Origin: Closterium sp. NIES-65
Taxonomy: Eukaryota > Streptophyta > Zygnematophyceae > Desmidiales > Closteriaceae
Length of the DNA stretch: 64,000 nt
Assembly (NCBI GenBank): GCA_948144175.1
Contig: CANXME010002417.1
Location: 62,001-126,000 of the forward strand
Reading direction: 5' to 3'
The translations under genes were made by a program, and so were the position numbers. Positions within the stretch are counted from its first letter, which is position 1; every line of letters begins with the position of its first letter. The notes under the pieces were generated by a model. The model made no database searches. It was not told where the DNA came from and was given only the letters and a program-made list of their open reading frames with translations. Positions 11,368 to 21,399 of this stretch are shown here, in pieces.

Positions 11368-12854
11368 GGCGGTGAGGTAAAATCAGTGATCGATGATGAG
11401 CTGTAGTGTACTTTATGGGAAGAGTAATGTGGAGAGGAGGTAGGAGGACGCTGATGATGGCTCAAGGAGGGCTGACTCGTTGAGAAGTATGAGAAGCAGC
11501 TCCAATGATAACTACAGCGGGCTTTGAAAAATGGCTAGAATACGGTTTTGAGGAGTCTTAGAACGTCTCATTATCACTTAAATTCAGCGAGAATATCTGA
11601 CAAGATTCATAGCGATGCGGAGTGATCCATTGGCATCACACCACGAACCGAGCAGCGCGAGCCTTAATAGGCTTGGTCGTTCGTGTTACTCGAATGTGAT
11701 GGGATAAATCTATTCACGACTCACGGGTCACGACTTCTCGGCTGTCACCCTCGATTCCGTAGGGGGTTGATCGTTTTCAAGGTAGGCTAATGAGAAAAGC
11801 TTGAATACGGAAACGCGAACAGTACGTAGCAACAGGGCTGTTGACCTGTCTTTTGATATTGCACGAAACATCTAAGGCAAAAGGCCTTCCTACCTAGAGT
11901 CGCTCGTTGAATGTGAGTCCAGACTCTAGACTAGAGTCTAGACAGCCACGGCTTCTGTGCTGTGGTATTTTGTGGTTCATCCATTGTTCCCTCTCTCCAG
12001 CTTGTACTTGGTTTTGCTTGTTCGGCAGTCAGAGCTGGCAACCCTCTTTCATTGCGTCCCCCAACTTCCGATAAAAAGAGTGAAAGGTAAAGGTTACCAC
12101 GATTTTCACCTGCATTCCATAATCTCCATGATTTCGCGACAAAACTTGCTGTAGTTTCGTTGCTATGCTGGATAACTACTAGGAACATTTCTATCCAGAG
12201 AAATCTGAGTGTATTCTCAGAGAAACGTGATACTCGAGGGGCAAAAGGAAAGCCAGTCACTCAGTCAATTGTGACTGAAGCGATGGCATAGAAGTGCGCG
12301 ATACGGGGGTTCGATCACAATCACGGGGAGGTATCGGTCGTGAGTCGTGACTCATGCGCTACTGTATCCATTGCGCGCCCTAAAAAGTTTCGATTGGCTG
12401 ACTCATCCAGTGGACTGCTTCCGAGCCCCAGTGTCAGAATCATGGCATCCTTTAACTAGAACAAACGTTACAGTCACCGTGACTTCCATAAAAGTTGCAC
12501 ACGTGTCCCATTGCAGTCAAACCTGCGGATTTTACGGAGTTTAAACTACAAGTATAGAAAGTAGAATAAAATCGAAGCTGAAACCACGAAAGCAAAGCAT
12601 TAGCGCGTACAGACCTTCGGAACTTTTTCGAGGTTCGAGTTTTCAAACTTCGAATGCCTTTTTCGAGCTACTGTAGCCCTCCCCCCCTCCCCAATTGCTC
12701 CCTTCGCACCTCGAAATGTCTTTCCCGTGCCACTGTCGTGAAATGCTTCAAACCCTCACTCCTCTCGACCCTCTTTCAGCTGTTTCAACTCTCGACTTGA
12801 AAGCTCCGACGGAACCGCACCGCACCTCACCGCACAACGGTTAGTATTGGGATT
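11368..12854. promoter_or_regulatory. putative bidirectional promoter region
   Basis: About 1.5 kb between the starts of the divergent GT47 and zf-GRF-like genes. No ORF is convincing and I see no clear TATA box. Short inverted repeats are present, for example AGACTCTA-GAC-TAGAGTCT near 11921-11939. Promoter function is inferred from gene orientation only. Confidence 0.4.
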
Positions 12855-14745
12855 ATGGCTGGGAACGTGGACGCGGCGAAAGTGAATATGCCTGCAGAGA
12901 AAGAGGCAGCGAAGATAGGTAAGAGCGTTGCTGGCGATTCGACTGCCGAAGCTAACGCTGCGCCCGCTAACTCTGTCAAGGACACTCTAAAAGCAGACGA
13001 TCAGCTTGCAAACGGCGGGGAAGTTGTGAAAGAGGGGATGGCTGCCGGGGGCGGGAATAATGCAGGGGAGCCGCAAGCAAATGGCGAGAATGTTGTAATC
13101 GCGGACGCTGAGAAAATGGAACCCGTTAAAGCGGAAGCGACTAAGCCGGAAGCCGCTAAGGCAGAAGCGGGAGCAGAGGCGAAGAACGATGCGGAAAAAA
13201 CGGAAACTGAGAAAGCAAAGGCGGAAGAGAAGGCGGAAGCAAAAGCGGAAGAGAAGGAGGAAGCGAAGGCAAAACTTAAGGCGGAAGCAAAGGCGGAAGA
13301 GAAGGAGGAAGCAAAGGCGGAAGCAAAGGCGGAAGAGGAGGAAGCAAAGGCGGAAGCAAAGGCGGAAGAGAAGGGGGACGCGAAGGCGGAAGAGAAAACT
13401 GAAGCAAAGGGGGGAGAAAAGGAGGAAGCAAAGGCGGAAGAAAAGGCTGAAACGAAGGCGGAAGATAAGGCAGAAGCGAAGGCGGAAGAGGAGGCGGAAG
13501 CAAAGTCAGCAGAAAATGGGGGCGCGGAAAAGGCGGAAGTTGGGAAGGAAGCTGATAAGGCCGACACGGGGAAAGAGGAAGCGGAGAAGGCGGCGGTGAA
13601 GCCAGAAACGGGGAAGGCTGATGTGGAGATGGCGGAAGCGGAGAAGGCGGCGGTGAAGCCAGAAACGGGGAAGGCTGATGTGGCGATGGCGGAAGCGGAG
13701 AAGGCGGATGCGGGGAAGGCGGAAGCGCCGAAGGCGGAAGCGGGAAAGACGCGGAGGTCGCGGAGGTCTCAAGCCGCCAGTGGTGACGCTGAAACCACCA
13801 ACTCGAAGAAGAGGAAAGCTGAAACCGTCGAAGAGGATAATGCCGCGTCGAAGGAAGACGCGGCGCCGCCGGTAAGCGAGGCGCCGCCGACAGGCGAGCT
13901 GCCGGAAGGAGAGGGCCCGACGTGCTACTGCGACGCGGCGGATGGGGAGGAGGGGCGGGAGGTGGAGGAAAAAGCGGAGGGGGAAGCAGCGGCTGAGTCC
14001 GCGGGAAAGGCGGCTGATGGGGAGAAAAAAGAGGGCGAAACGGACGCGGGGGAAGCGAAGGAAGCGGAGAAAAAGGACGGAGACGGGGAGGCGAAGGCAG
14101 AGGGGGAGGGGAAGGCGGAGGGGAAGGGGAAGGGGACGCGGAAGCGGTTGGCGGTGGTGCGGACGGTGACGGCGGCGGCGAACGAGAACAAGGGGCTGCG
14201 CTACTGGACGTGCGCCAACTACCAGCCGCGCCCCTTCAAGCGCCCCCGCCACGCGCGCAAGGGCGCGCGCCACGCGGCGGCGGAAGGGGACGAGGCGGAG
14301 GGGAAGAAGGATGTCACGCGGTGCAATTTCTTCAGGTGAGAGAAAATCGTTCCGTGAAAGATTGAGTTATTCGGATCGAGAAAATTGTTTTACGCGTCGG
14401 AGTCTGGGTGTTAAGCACGCTCAGTTGTGGACTTAGCTAAAAGCGGCCTGAAAGAAAGAGTTTTTGGAGGTGCACGTTGGCATGCGAGCCAGGGGTGGTA
14501 TTTGGGTGAATACGTTTTTCCTTCTTTCTTTATTCTATGTTAAATTGGTTACTTTATTCAGCAATCTGATCTCTCTCACAAGGGTGGATATTCTCCAAGA
14601 GCAACCTCAATGTTCTTGCTCCCTCCCGCCTCTCCTCCCCCTTGCTGTCTGCAGGTGGCTGGACACCCCGCGTGTGACCAAGGAGGAGAAGGCCGCAGCG
14701 GCGAGGGAGAAGCGGCGCAAGCGAGAGCTGGCGCTGCTCGCATGA
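12855..14745 (+). CDS. Glu/Ala/Lys-repeat protein with C-terminal GRF-type zinc finger
   Basis: Two exons, 12855-14335 and 14655-14745, join at AG|G to give 523 residues. The donor is GTGAGA and the acceptor CTGCAG. Residues about 75-300 are an imperfect KAEAKAEEK-type repeat, probably a long charged helix. A basic patch (KTRRSRRS, about 300) and KKRK (about 317) look like nuclear localisation signals. The C-terminus resembles zf-GRF, a Cys/His/Trp zinc finger that binds single-stranded nucleic acid: CYC at about 357-359, NENKGLRYWTC at about 445-455, then across the splice RCNFFRWLDTP. The distance from CxC to the next Cys is about 95 residues, with an acidic insert, far more than the usual spacing, so the domain call is tentative. 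The splice restores the CxFFRWxD end of the motif, which supports both exons. A decayed partial copy lies at 17210-18130. Confidence 0.7.
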
Positions 14746-15785
14746 GGAGGGAGGAAAGCCCTTTCCTCATGCGATCCTGCTCATGCGAGCAGGAAAGCGC
14801 TCCTGAGATCCTGCTCTCGACTGTCGACTTCGGAGACGCTTGGGGATTCTGGGATGGCGAGAGCTGGCAGTGGCATGGTGGCGTTGAGAGGAGGTGGTGG
14901 GAAAGAGTTGAGCAGGAGAGTAGAGATGTTGTGACATGACATGCTCCGATGTGACATGACTTGACATGGTGGCCTGCATGGGGTTGCTGTTTAGGGCTGG
15001 GCGGTAGGCTTGAGTGCCGGCCGGGGCTAACTGGGTGTAGGGCTAACTGGGTTTGGTGGGGAGATGGGAGGGAGGGAGGGGTGTGGTAAGGATGATGGGG
15101 GGATGTGGTTTAAGGGGTGATTTTCTTTTGTGTTTAAATCTCTGTTGGATCTCTGTTGTTGGTGGTTGTGGCCCAGTTTAATAGGCTGACTTCCGTAGGC
15201 TTTTTTAGGACATGCACTAGCATGTATGGTACCTGTTACGGCTGTCCCTGTAGGCCATTTAGCTACCTTTCTGACATTTTCAGCGTTCACTTCTCTTCAG
15301 AAACCTCTATTTTAAGATAATGCATTTGCCAGTGTGTACAGTACAGGGTTTTCCACACTGTGAAGCTATGATAGAATATGCCCATCCCCAACCAGCATCC
15401 TCATTTGAAACTGCACCAACCCCCAGGTACCTTTCCAGCCTGGGCCCTTTTTTCCCATCGGACCCACTGTACCATACCTACACTGCCGTAGATCTTAGGG
15501 CTGTGAAGATGCACCGTTTTGCAGACTCATATGCTCCACATCGCGCCCCCTCTGAGCCCTTCACATGCATGTCTGCCTGCCCGCGTTCAGTGGAAAAACT
15601 TCATCTACCGTATCAATTTTACTTCTACGGTATCCTAGAAAGTGCATCTACTGTACGCACTTCACTCTCTCGTCGCATCCTGCTTCTCCTCTGCCTTCTG
15701 CCGTCTACTGCGCCCCACCCCCTCCTCACTGTCCCCAAACCTGCCACCCCTCTGCGCCCCTCCACCCCTCGCTGCCACCCAGCCT
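14746..15785. other. intergenic, no gene seen
   Basis: Holds the 3' flank of the zf-GRF-like gene. TGACATG repeats occur near 14935-14965. ORFs at 15320-15850 lack domain signals and are pyrimidine-rich. Confidence 0.45.
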
Positions 15786-15833
15786 GCTCCTCTCTGCCTG
15801 CTGTCGCTTCGGCGCCAGGCCCCCCACCTCCTC

Positions 15834-15920
15834 GCCTCGTCCAGGGTTAGGCCTCTGGTGACTTCTTTTGAGTCGACTCAAAAGCGCCTCGTCCAGGGTT
15901 AGGCCTATGGTGACTTCTTC
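15834..15920. repeat. direct repeat separated by 20-bp perfect palindrome (member B)
   Basis: CTTTTGAGTCGACTCAAAAG at 15865-15884 is a perfect palindrome. It is flanked by two copies of a roughly 34-bp segment starting GCCTCGTCCAGGGTTAGGCC (15834 and 15886) that differ at one base. The segment lies next to a diverged copy of the PET100-like C-terminal coding part (15786-15833). Confidence 0.9.
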
Positions 15921-16032
15921 CCCCTGCTACCCTCTCCTGCCGCTGGCCCTCTGCTTCCCTTTGCACCACTCCCCCCATCACTGCCCCCGAACCTGCTTCC
16001 CTCTGCGCCCCTCCAGCCTTCCCTGCCCGCCA

Positions 16033-16096
16033 GCCTGCCTCCCCTCACCCTAGTGCTCCTTTTACTGCCTCCCCTCACCCTAGTGCTCCTTTTACT
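16033..16096. repeat. 32-bp tandem duplication
   Basis: Two identical adjacent copies of a 32-bp pyrimidine-rich segment starting CTGCCTCCCCTCACCCTAGT, downstream of the PET100-like gene. A short CTG microsatellite follows at about 16139-16163. Confidence 0.85.
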
Positions 16097-16181
16097 GTCT
16101 TTTCTATACATCCAAACCACTCCTCCTGCTGCTGTTTCCTGCTGCTGCTGCTGCTGCTGCTGCCTCCGGACCACTCCTCCC

Positions 16182-17035
16182 TCACTGCCCCTCAGCCTGC
16201 TTCCCCTCCCCCTGCTGACGCCTCTGCGCCAGGCCCCTCACCTCCTCGGCAGTGGGCGGGCGAGGGCCCTCAGGGGGGTAGATCACATATGCTCTCTGTA
16301 GGCGAGGAAGGGGGGAGGAGGGGAGGGGGGAAAATAGGGGGGTAGGGGGAGTGCACATGAGGGCGGGTGAGGGCCCTCAGGGGGGTAGATCACATATGCC
16401 CTCTGTGGGGGAAGAAGATGGGGAGAGGGGGAAGGCGGAATTGCGTGGGTGGGTGGAGGGAGAGTGGGGAGGGACGGATGAGACAGTGGATTTAGCGGGG
16501 TGTGCATGTGGGGAGGTACATAAGAAATTCGAGGGGTTGAAGGCCTTTTTTCTGGCCTCATAGAACAGGCAGTGGGCGGGGTACACATGAACGCCTCACG
16601 GTCACATGTCACGTGTCACATGACCCACGCCACGCACGTTTTCGCCTGAGGCACATGCACGCATACACGTTTTCGCCATGCACACACACATGTCTGCATC
16701 GTGCGCATGATGGTCTCACGTTGCGGATGATAGCCTCGAGGTTGTCGTGGTTGTTGGCAAATGTGACCATCATGGTGATGCGATGGGAATGATCTCACGC
16801 CGCCTCATGCACAACCCCAACACTCACTCACTCACGCACGCACATGTCGCATGATGCACCAATCCAACATTGACGCACGAGCATGTCTCACATAAAAGGG
16901 TCTCACGTTTCGGATAATAGCCTCGAGGTTGTCTTGGTTGTTGGCGAACGTGACCATCATGGCGATGGGGATACCCACGTAGCACACGAACTTAAACACC
17001 TCCAGAAACCCCTTGCGCGGCCCTTTGAACGACAT
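16182..17035 (-). CDS. PET100: PET100-like cytochrome c oxidase assembly protein
   Basis: Small two-exon gene, 17035-16907 and 16295-16182, joining in phase to 80 residues plus stop. It resembles PET100, an inner-mitochondrial-membrane chaperone for complex IV assembly: a short N-terminus (MSFKGPRKGFLEVFKF), one membrane span (VCYVGIPIAMMVTFA, about residues 17-31), then NNQDNLEAIIRN and YVIYPPEGPRPPTAEE, the motif typical of plant homologues. Donor GTGAGA, acceptor CTACAG. Copies of exon 1's 3' half (about 16713-16790, donor kept) and of exon 2's start (16365-16405, with a CCCACAG acceptor) lie between the exons, and a C-terminal copy at 15786-15850. If the 16400 copy were used instead, the tail would be Pro-rich and different. 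The start is the only Met before the membrane span. Identification is by remembered motif, not alignment. Confidence 0.75.
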
Positions 17036-17209
17036 CCCGATTCCCGACTAAAGCGCGCGCTCGCTCACACGCCGCTCCTTCTTGCCGCAAATCCAGCGCC
17101 GTTGCCCTCCGCGCTTCGCCCTTCCCTGCCGGATTTGACCCCTTTCTGCCGGGATCTGCTTCCTCTGCCGCAAAGCCCGCTGCCACCTGTCCTTTCCGCC
17201 TGAGCTTGC

Positions 17210-18130
17210 TTTTGGCGCCTGAATCTCCCTATGCGGCTGTGGCAGCTGAAAAGGCGGAAGCGGGGATAGCAGAAGCGGGGAAACCAGAAGCGGATAACAG
17301 CGGAGGGGTGAGGGTGGAAGCGGGGAAGGGCGAATGGGTGAAGGTGGAACCGGGGAAGGGCAAAGGGATGAAGGCGGAGGCGAGGAACGGCGAATGGGTG
17401 AATGCGGAAGCGGGGAACGGCGAAGGGGCGAATGGGGAAGCGGGGAAGACGCGGAGGTCGAGGAGGACTCAAGGCGCGGAGTTGGAGAAACAGCAGCCCG
17501 GGCGGTGACGCAGCAACCCGCCGGTGGTGACGGCGGTGACGGCGGTGATGACGGCGGTGACGGCGGTGACGGCGGTGATGACGGCGGTGACGGCGGTGAT
17601 GACGGCGGTGACGGCGGTGATGACGGCGGTGACGCTGGAGTCACTAACTCTAAAAAGAGGAAAAAAAAAGCTGTAATCGTCGACGAAGATAATGCGCGAC
17701 GCCGGTAACGGAGGCGCCGCCGACACGCGAGGTGCCAACGGGCTACAGCGACGCGGAGGGAGGGAAGGAGGGACGGGAGGTGGACGAGGAAGGGGAGGAA
17801 GAGGCGACGACTGAGTCGGCGCGTGAGGCGGTGATGACGGCGGTGACGGCGGTGATGACGGCGGTGACGGCGGTGATGACGGCGGTGACGCTGGAGTCAC
17901 TAACTCTAAAAAGAGGAAAAAAAAAGCTGTAATCGTCGACGAAGATAATGCGCGACGCCGGTAGCGGAGGCGCCGCCGACACGCGAGGTGCCAACGGGCT
18001 ACAGCGACGCGGAGGAAGGGAAGGAGGGACGGGAGGTGGACGAGGAAGGGGAGGAAGAGGCGACGACTGAGTCGGCGCGTGAGGCGGCTGAGAGAGAGGG
18101 AGAAAAGTGGGCAAAGCGGACGCGGCGGAG
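17210..18130 (+). pseudogene. decayed partial copy of the zf-GRF-like gene
   Basis: Plus-strand fragments match the gene at 12855 in order: an EAGK-type repeat, then KTRRSRRTQ (about 17450), TNSKKRK (about 17645 and again 17900), DEDNA, and PTGYSDAE..GREVDEE (about 17730-17830 and again 17985-18090). Stops and frame changes interrupt it and the zinc-finger Cys residues are gone (CYC reads GYS). About 250 bp (17640-17890 and 17895-18100) is tandemly duplicated. It is best read as a segmental duplicate of the neighbouring gene that has decayed. Confidence 0.75.
17525..17637. repeat. GGCGGTGAC/GATGAC minisatellite
   Basis: Array of GGCGGTGAC and GGCGGTGATGAC units inside the pseudogene, with a second smaller array at about 17830-17890. 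It probably arose from the single SGDA codon stretch of the parent gene. Confidence 0.85.
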
Positions 18131-18630
18131 AAAGAGTTTCACCTCTTTCTGCGCGCGAGGGTGCGCGGCAACGTCCCTACGTCCATTCTTCGGAAGCTTC
18201 GACTCGCCACATGTCCCGCCCCTCTTCAGTTGCACAGACGTGTCCATCTGTGTGAGGGACATTTGAGAAGTACGTGGAAAAAGGACCAGGCGAGTGTTGT
18301 ACCCGCGCATCAGAACGAGAGATTGAAGGATTGTGCTACTGGTCCTACCATTCGCTGCAACTTTAATAAATATAAAATAACGAAATTACCCTTTTTGTGT
18401 ATGCTAAGAGCGGGCCCATCGCGTTCGTTTTTCCCAATTGTACAGTTCATCCGTCGTGGTGCAAAACGATCTCAACAGCTTACAGCGGTTTTCACGATTA
18501 ACCGTTCTAAACCATGACAAAACTAGAGTAACATCTCAGAATGAACTGTAAATGAGCGCGCCGACCCCGTCCTGAGCCGAGTGGTTGTTCTGGAAGAATA
18601 TATTGCACTGCCAGCTTCATGACCGCGGGC

Positions 18631-18746
18631 AAGAAAAAAACTAAAACCCACTCGGATGGCATGCCATCCGAGGGAGCCTCAACCCTAAAATGTTAGGGTT
18701 GAGGCTCCCGAATGGCATGCCGTAAGCCATGGGGTTTATTTTTTCT
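18631..18746. mobile_element. fold-back (MITE-like) element
   Basis: Nested inverted repeats. The outer arms run AGAAAAAAACTAAAACCC at the left against GGGGTTTATTTTTTCT at the right. Inside is a perfect 22-bp palindrome centred on GGCATGCC (18652-18673) and a stem GAGCCTCAACCCTAA / TTAGGGTTGAGGCTC with a short loop (about 18676-18709). GGCATGCC recurs in the right arm. It has no coding capacity, and no target duplication was identified. Confidence 0.65.
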
Positions 18747-18767
18747 GCCCTCCGGCAGCTTGCTGAC

Positions 18768-18801
18768 GCGGTCGGTAGCGCTACCGGGCGCTACCGACCG
18801 C
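18768..18801. repeat. GC-rich hairpin with 13-bp perfect arms
   Basis: GCGGTCGGTAGCG and its exact reverse complement are separated by 8 bp. It lies just right of the fold-back element and may belong to the same element or be a second one. Confidence 0.8.
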
Positions 18802-19256
18802 TACCGGCCCCAAAAAGTGAACTTTTTTGGAGGTTCAATGTGCGACAGATTCCTGTTTTGCCCGTGAAGCAATTGCAAAAGAAATTGCTGGTACCCTAGA
18901 TTTTTCGGAAGCTTAGATGGTTCACTTGGCTTGATGAGTCTTTCACTGAGTGGCTTTTTTTAATGAGCTCTAAAGAAATATACAACTCTAACCCCTGTTC
19001 CTTAGATAGGATTACCATGCACAACAAGTTGCACTCTATTGATGCTGATCATACCGTAATTTGATATTATTATATTTCCTTGATTTATTACAGCTACCGT
19101 ATAAGTTTAGAACATGAAACATACGATATGGTGAATGAGCTTCTAGCAGTTGAGTGAGCATGGTGAGCATGATAAGCATGGTGAGCATGGTGCGCATCCC
19201 ACGACGATGAATCCATCGTTTCAACTACCTAGTTTAATTTGACTGACGCAGACAGA
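18802..19256. other. AT-rich intergenic stretch
   Basis: No gene seen. A short GCATGGTGA-type repeat lies near 19155-19195. At 19257-19345 the minus strand can be read as a possible terminal exon (AMHAAQEDGYPWQQRVICL, then stop) with no recognised family. Confidence 0.35.
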
Positions 19257-19735
19257 TCACCCTCTGCTGCCATGGATACCCATCTTCTTGAGCAGCGTGC
19301 ATGGCGTTGAGGGAGAAATTTCGGGACAAGGGCTCAGCGGAGAGCATGAGGGGCGATTAAAGCATGGGAACATGAAAGTATGAGGCGGGCGTGCGAATGC
19401 TGGCATATGGGCATGAGAGAGTGAGAGCACGCACACAAACACCACTTGCAGGGTGGCATGGAAACTATAACGCAGGCGGTAAAACGGTGAAGAGGGAAAA
19501 GGGGAAACAGAGGGTGTGGTGCAGGACTGAGCAGGGATGGGAGGAGACGAGAGAGGCGGAAAAGTGGAGAGGGGCAGAGAGGGGCGGGAGGAGTGAGGCA
19601 GAAAGGGTTGTGATGTCATGTAGGATGCAGAAAGGGAAACGAGGACGGGACATACCATAGGTAGGAGGGACAACTTACGTGGAGAAGGGCGGAGCGAGAT
19701 GGAAGGAGAGAGGAAGGGAGAAGTGCAGGTTCTAG

Positions 19736-19899
19736 GGCAGAGGAGATATAGACAGGTGGGGAGGGAAGGAGAGAGGTGGGGAGGGAAGTGTGGCAAAAGG
19801 TGACTTTTGAGTCGACTCAAAAGTCACAGGCAGAGGGGATATAGACAGGGACAGGGAGGGAGGGAAGGAGAGAGGTGGGGAGGGAAGTGTGGCAAAAGG
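19736..19899. repeat. 65-71-bp direct repeat separated by 28-bp perfect palindrome (member C)
   Basis: The 28-bp palindrome at 19800-19827 has the core TTTTGAGTCGACTCAAAA with GTGAC/GTCAC ends. The left flank 19736-19800 (GGCAGAGGAGATATAGACAG to GTGTGGCAAAAGG) is repeated at 19829-19899 with a few changes, directly after the palindrome. Confidence 0.92.
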
Positions 19900-19919
19900 G
19901 CAGAGGGGCTTGGAGAGGG

Positions 19920-20105
19920 GAAAGGAAGGACGGAAAGAGGGGGAAGGAAGGACGGAAAGAGGGGGAAGGAAGGACGGAAAGAGGGGGGAAGGAAGGACTG
20001 AAAGAGGGGGGAAGGAAGGACGGAAAGAGGGGGGAAAGGAAGGACGGAAAGAGGGGGGGAAGGAAGGACGGAAAGATGGGGGGAAGGAAGGAAGGAAGAG
20101 GGGGG
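19920..20105. repeat. GGAAGGACGGAAAGAGGGG purine minisatellite
   Basis: About ten copies of a 18-20-bp purine-rich unit. No coding sequence; Pro/Ser-rich or Lys/Arg/Glu-rich ORFs here are repeat artefacts. Confidence 0.9.
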
Positions 20106-20227
20106 GGGGAAGGGCGGTGACAGGGCAGAGGGGGCAATAGGCGAGGGGGGAAGGATGGAGAGAGGTGGGGATGGAAGGGTGGGTTCATGAGCAGAGGGGG
20201 AGACGGGCCGGGGAGGAAGGGGAAAGA

Positions 20228-20540
20228 GAGAAGGGCGGGTTTAAGCACACAGGGGGAGATAGGCGGGGAGGGAAGGAAGGAGAGAGGAATGGAGGGAAGG
20301 GCGGGTTTAAGCACACAGGGGGAGAAAGGCGGGGAGGGAAGGAAGGAGAGAGGACTGGAGGGAAGGGCGTGTGTAAGCACACAGGGTGAGACAGGCAGGA
20401 AGGGAAGGAAGGAGAGAGGACTGGAGGGAAGGGCGGGTTTAAGCACACAGGGGGAGATAGGCGGGGAGGGAAGGAAGGAGAGAGGACTGGAGGGAAGGGA
20501 TGGTTTAAGCACACAGGGGGAGATAGGCGGGGAGAGGCGG
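20228..20540. repeat. 66-bp minisatellite, five copies
   Basis: Unit begins GGAAGGGCGGGTTTAAGCAC and ends GAGAGAGGACTGGAG. It is repeated head to tail with few changes; the third copy is the most diverged. The surrounding 19.3-21.1 kb is purine-rich on the plus strand with no recognisable gene. Confidence 0.9.
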
Positions 20541-21399
20541 CAAGGGCGAAACGGACGGAAGCGCAGGGGGGAAATGGTGAAAAAGGCAATGGGTTAAGTG
20601 GGAGGAAATGGGCAAGGGAGAACGAAGGGAAGGGCAAGAAGGAACGGGAATGGAGGACAAGGAGGGAAACGGGGGGAAAAGGGCAAGGGGGGAATGGAAC
20701 GAAGGAGAAAGTGGGATCAAAGAGAAGGGCTAGGGGTGACCGAAATGATGGCAATGGGGGGCACCGTGGGAAATAAGAGGGAAGGACATGCGGTAGATGG
20801 GGCATAGGTTAAAGGGGAAACAGAGGATAGGGCAAGGGGGGAATGGAGGAATGGACAAAGGGGGAAACGGAGGAAGGGCAAGGGAGGGATGGGAGAGGCG
20901 GAAAAGGGATGGATTGGAGTAGGAAAGAGAGGACGGGATGGGGATTGAGGGAGGGTCAGGAGAGCGGTGAGAGAGGGGCAGAAGACTGGGAAAGGGGAGG
21001 GACGGGAGGGTTGGGACAAAGGGACAACGGGACGATTATGGAAAAGAAGCACACGTGGAAAAGGGGAGCAGTGTATAGAGAAAAGCGACTCGTTAGAAGA
21101 TGAGAAGTGGGCTGCAGAGGTCTTACCTTGATCAGCTAAGAGGGAGTGTGTGTTCTAGGAGCAGCAAGTAGGGACTGGGGCTTTGCATAGGAAAGGGGGA
21201 ATCCAGCGTGCAGGGAAGGAGGAGCAGTGCAAGGGGGGAGTGGGGAAGCAGAGAGTAGGGAAGGGTTAGCAGTGCAAGGGGGAGTGGAGAAGCAGCGCGT
21301 AGAGAGAGCAATGAATAGTCAGCATTTGCCTTGATTACAATGGATAAATAAGTAGAACTCTATGCACACGCATACATACTCCTAGCAATAATCATATCC
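20541..21399. other. purine-rich intergenic region
   Basis: GGGAA/GGA-rich low-complexity DNA without a supported gene. On the minus strand CTGATCAAG followed by GTAAGA (about 21125-21140) looks like a splice donor, so an unrecognised exon may be present. Confidence 0.35.

Noticed and set aside
19817..20805. Pro/Ser-rich ORFs on the minus strand and Gly/Arg/Glu-rich ones on the plus strand
   Set aside because: Low-complexity purine repeats; both strands open, no domain or splice pattern.
21125..21140. Possible 9-bp micro-exon (TAG-CTGATCAAG-GTAAGA on the minus strand)
   Set aside because: Splice-like flanks, but no neighbouring exon or frame to support it.
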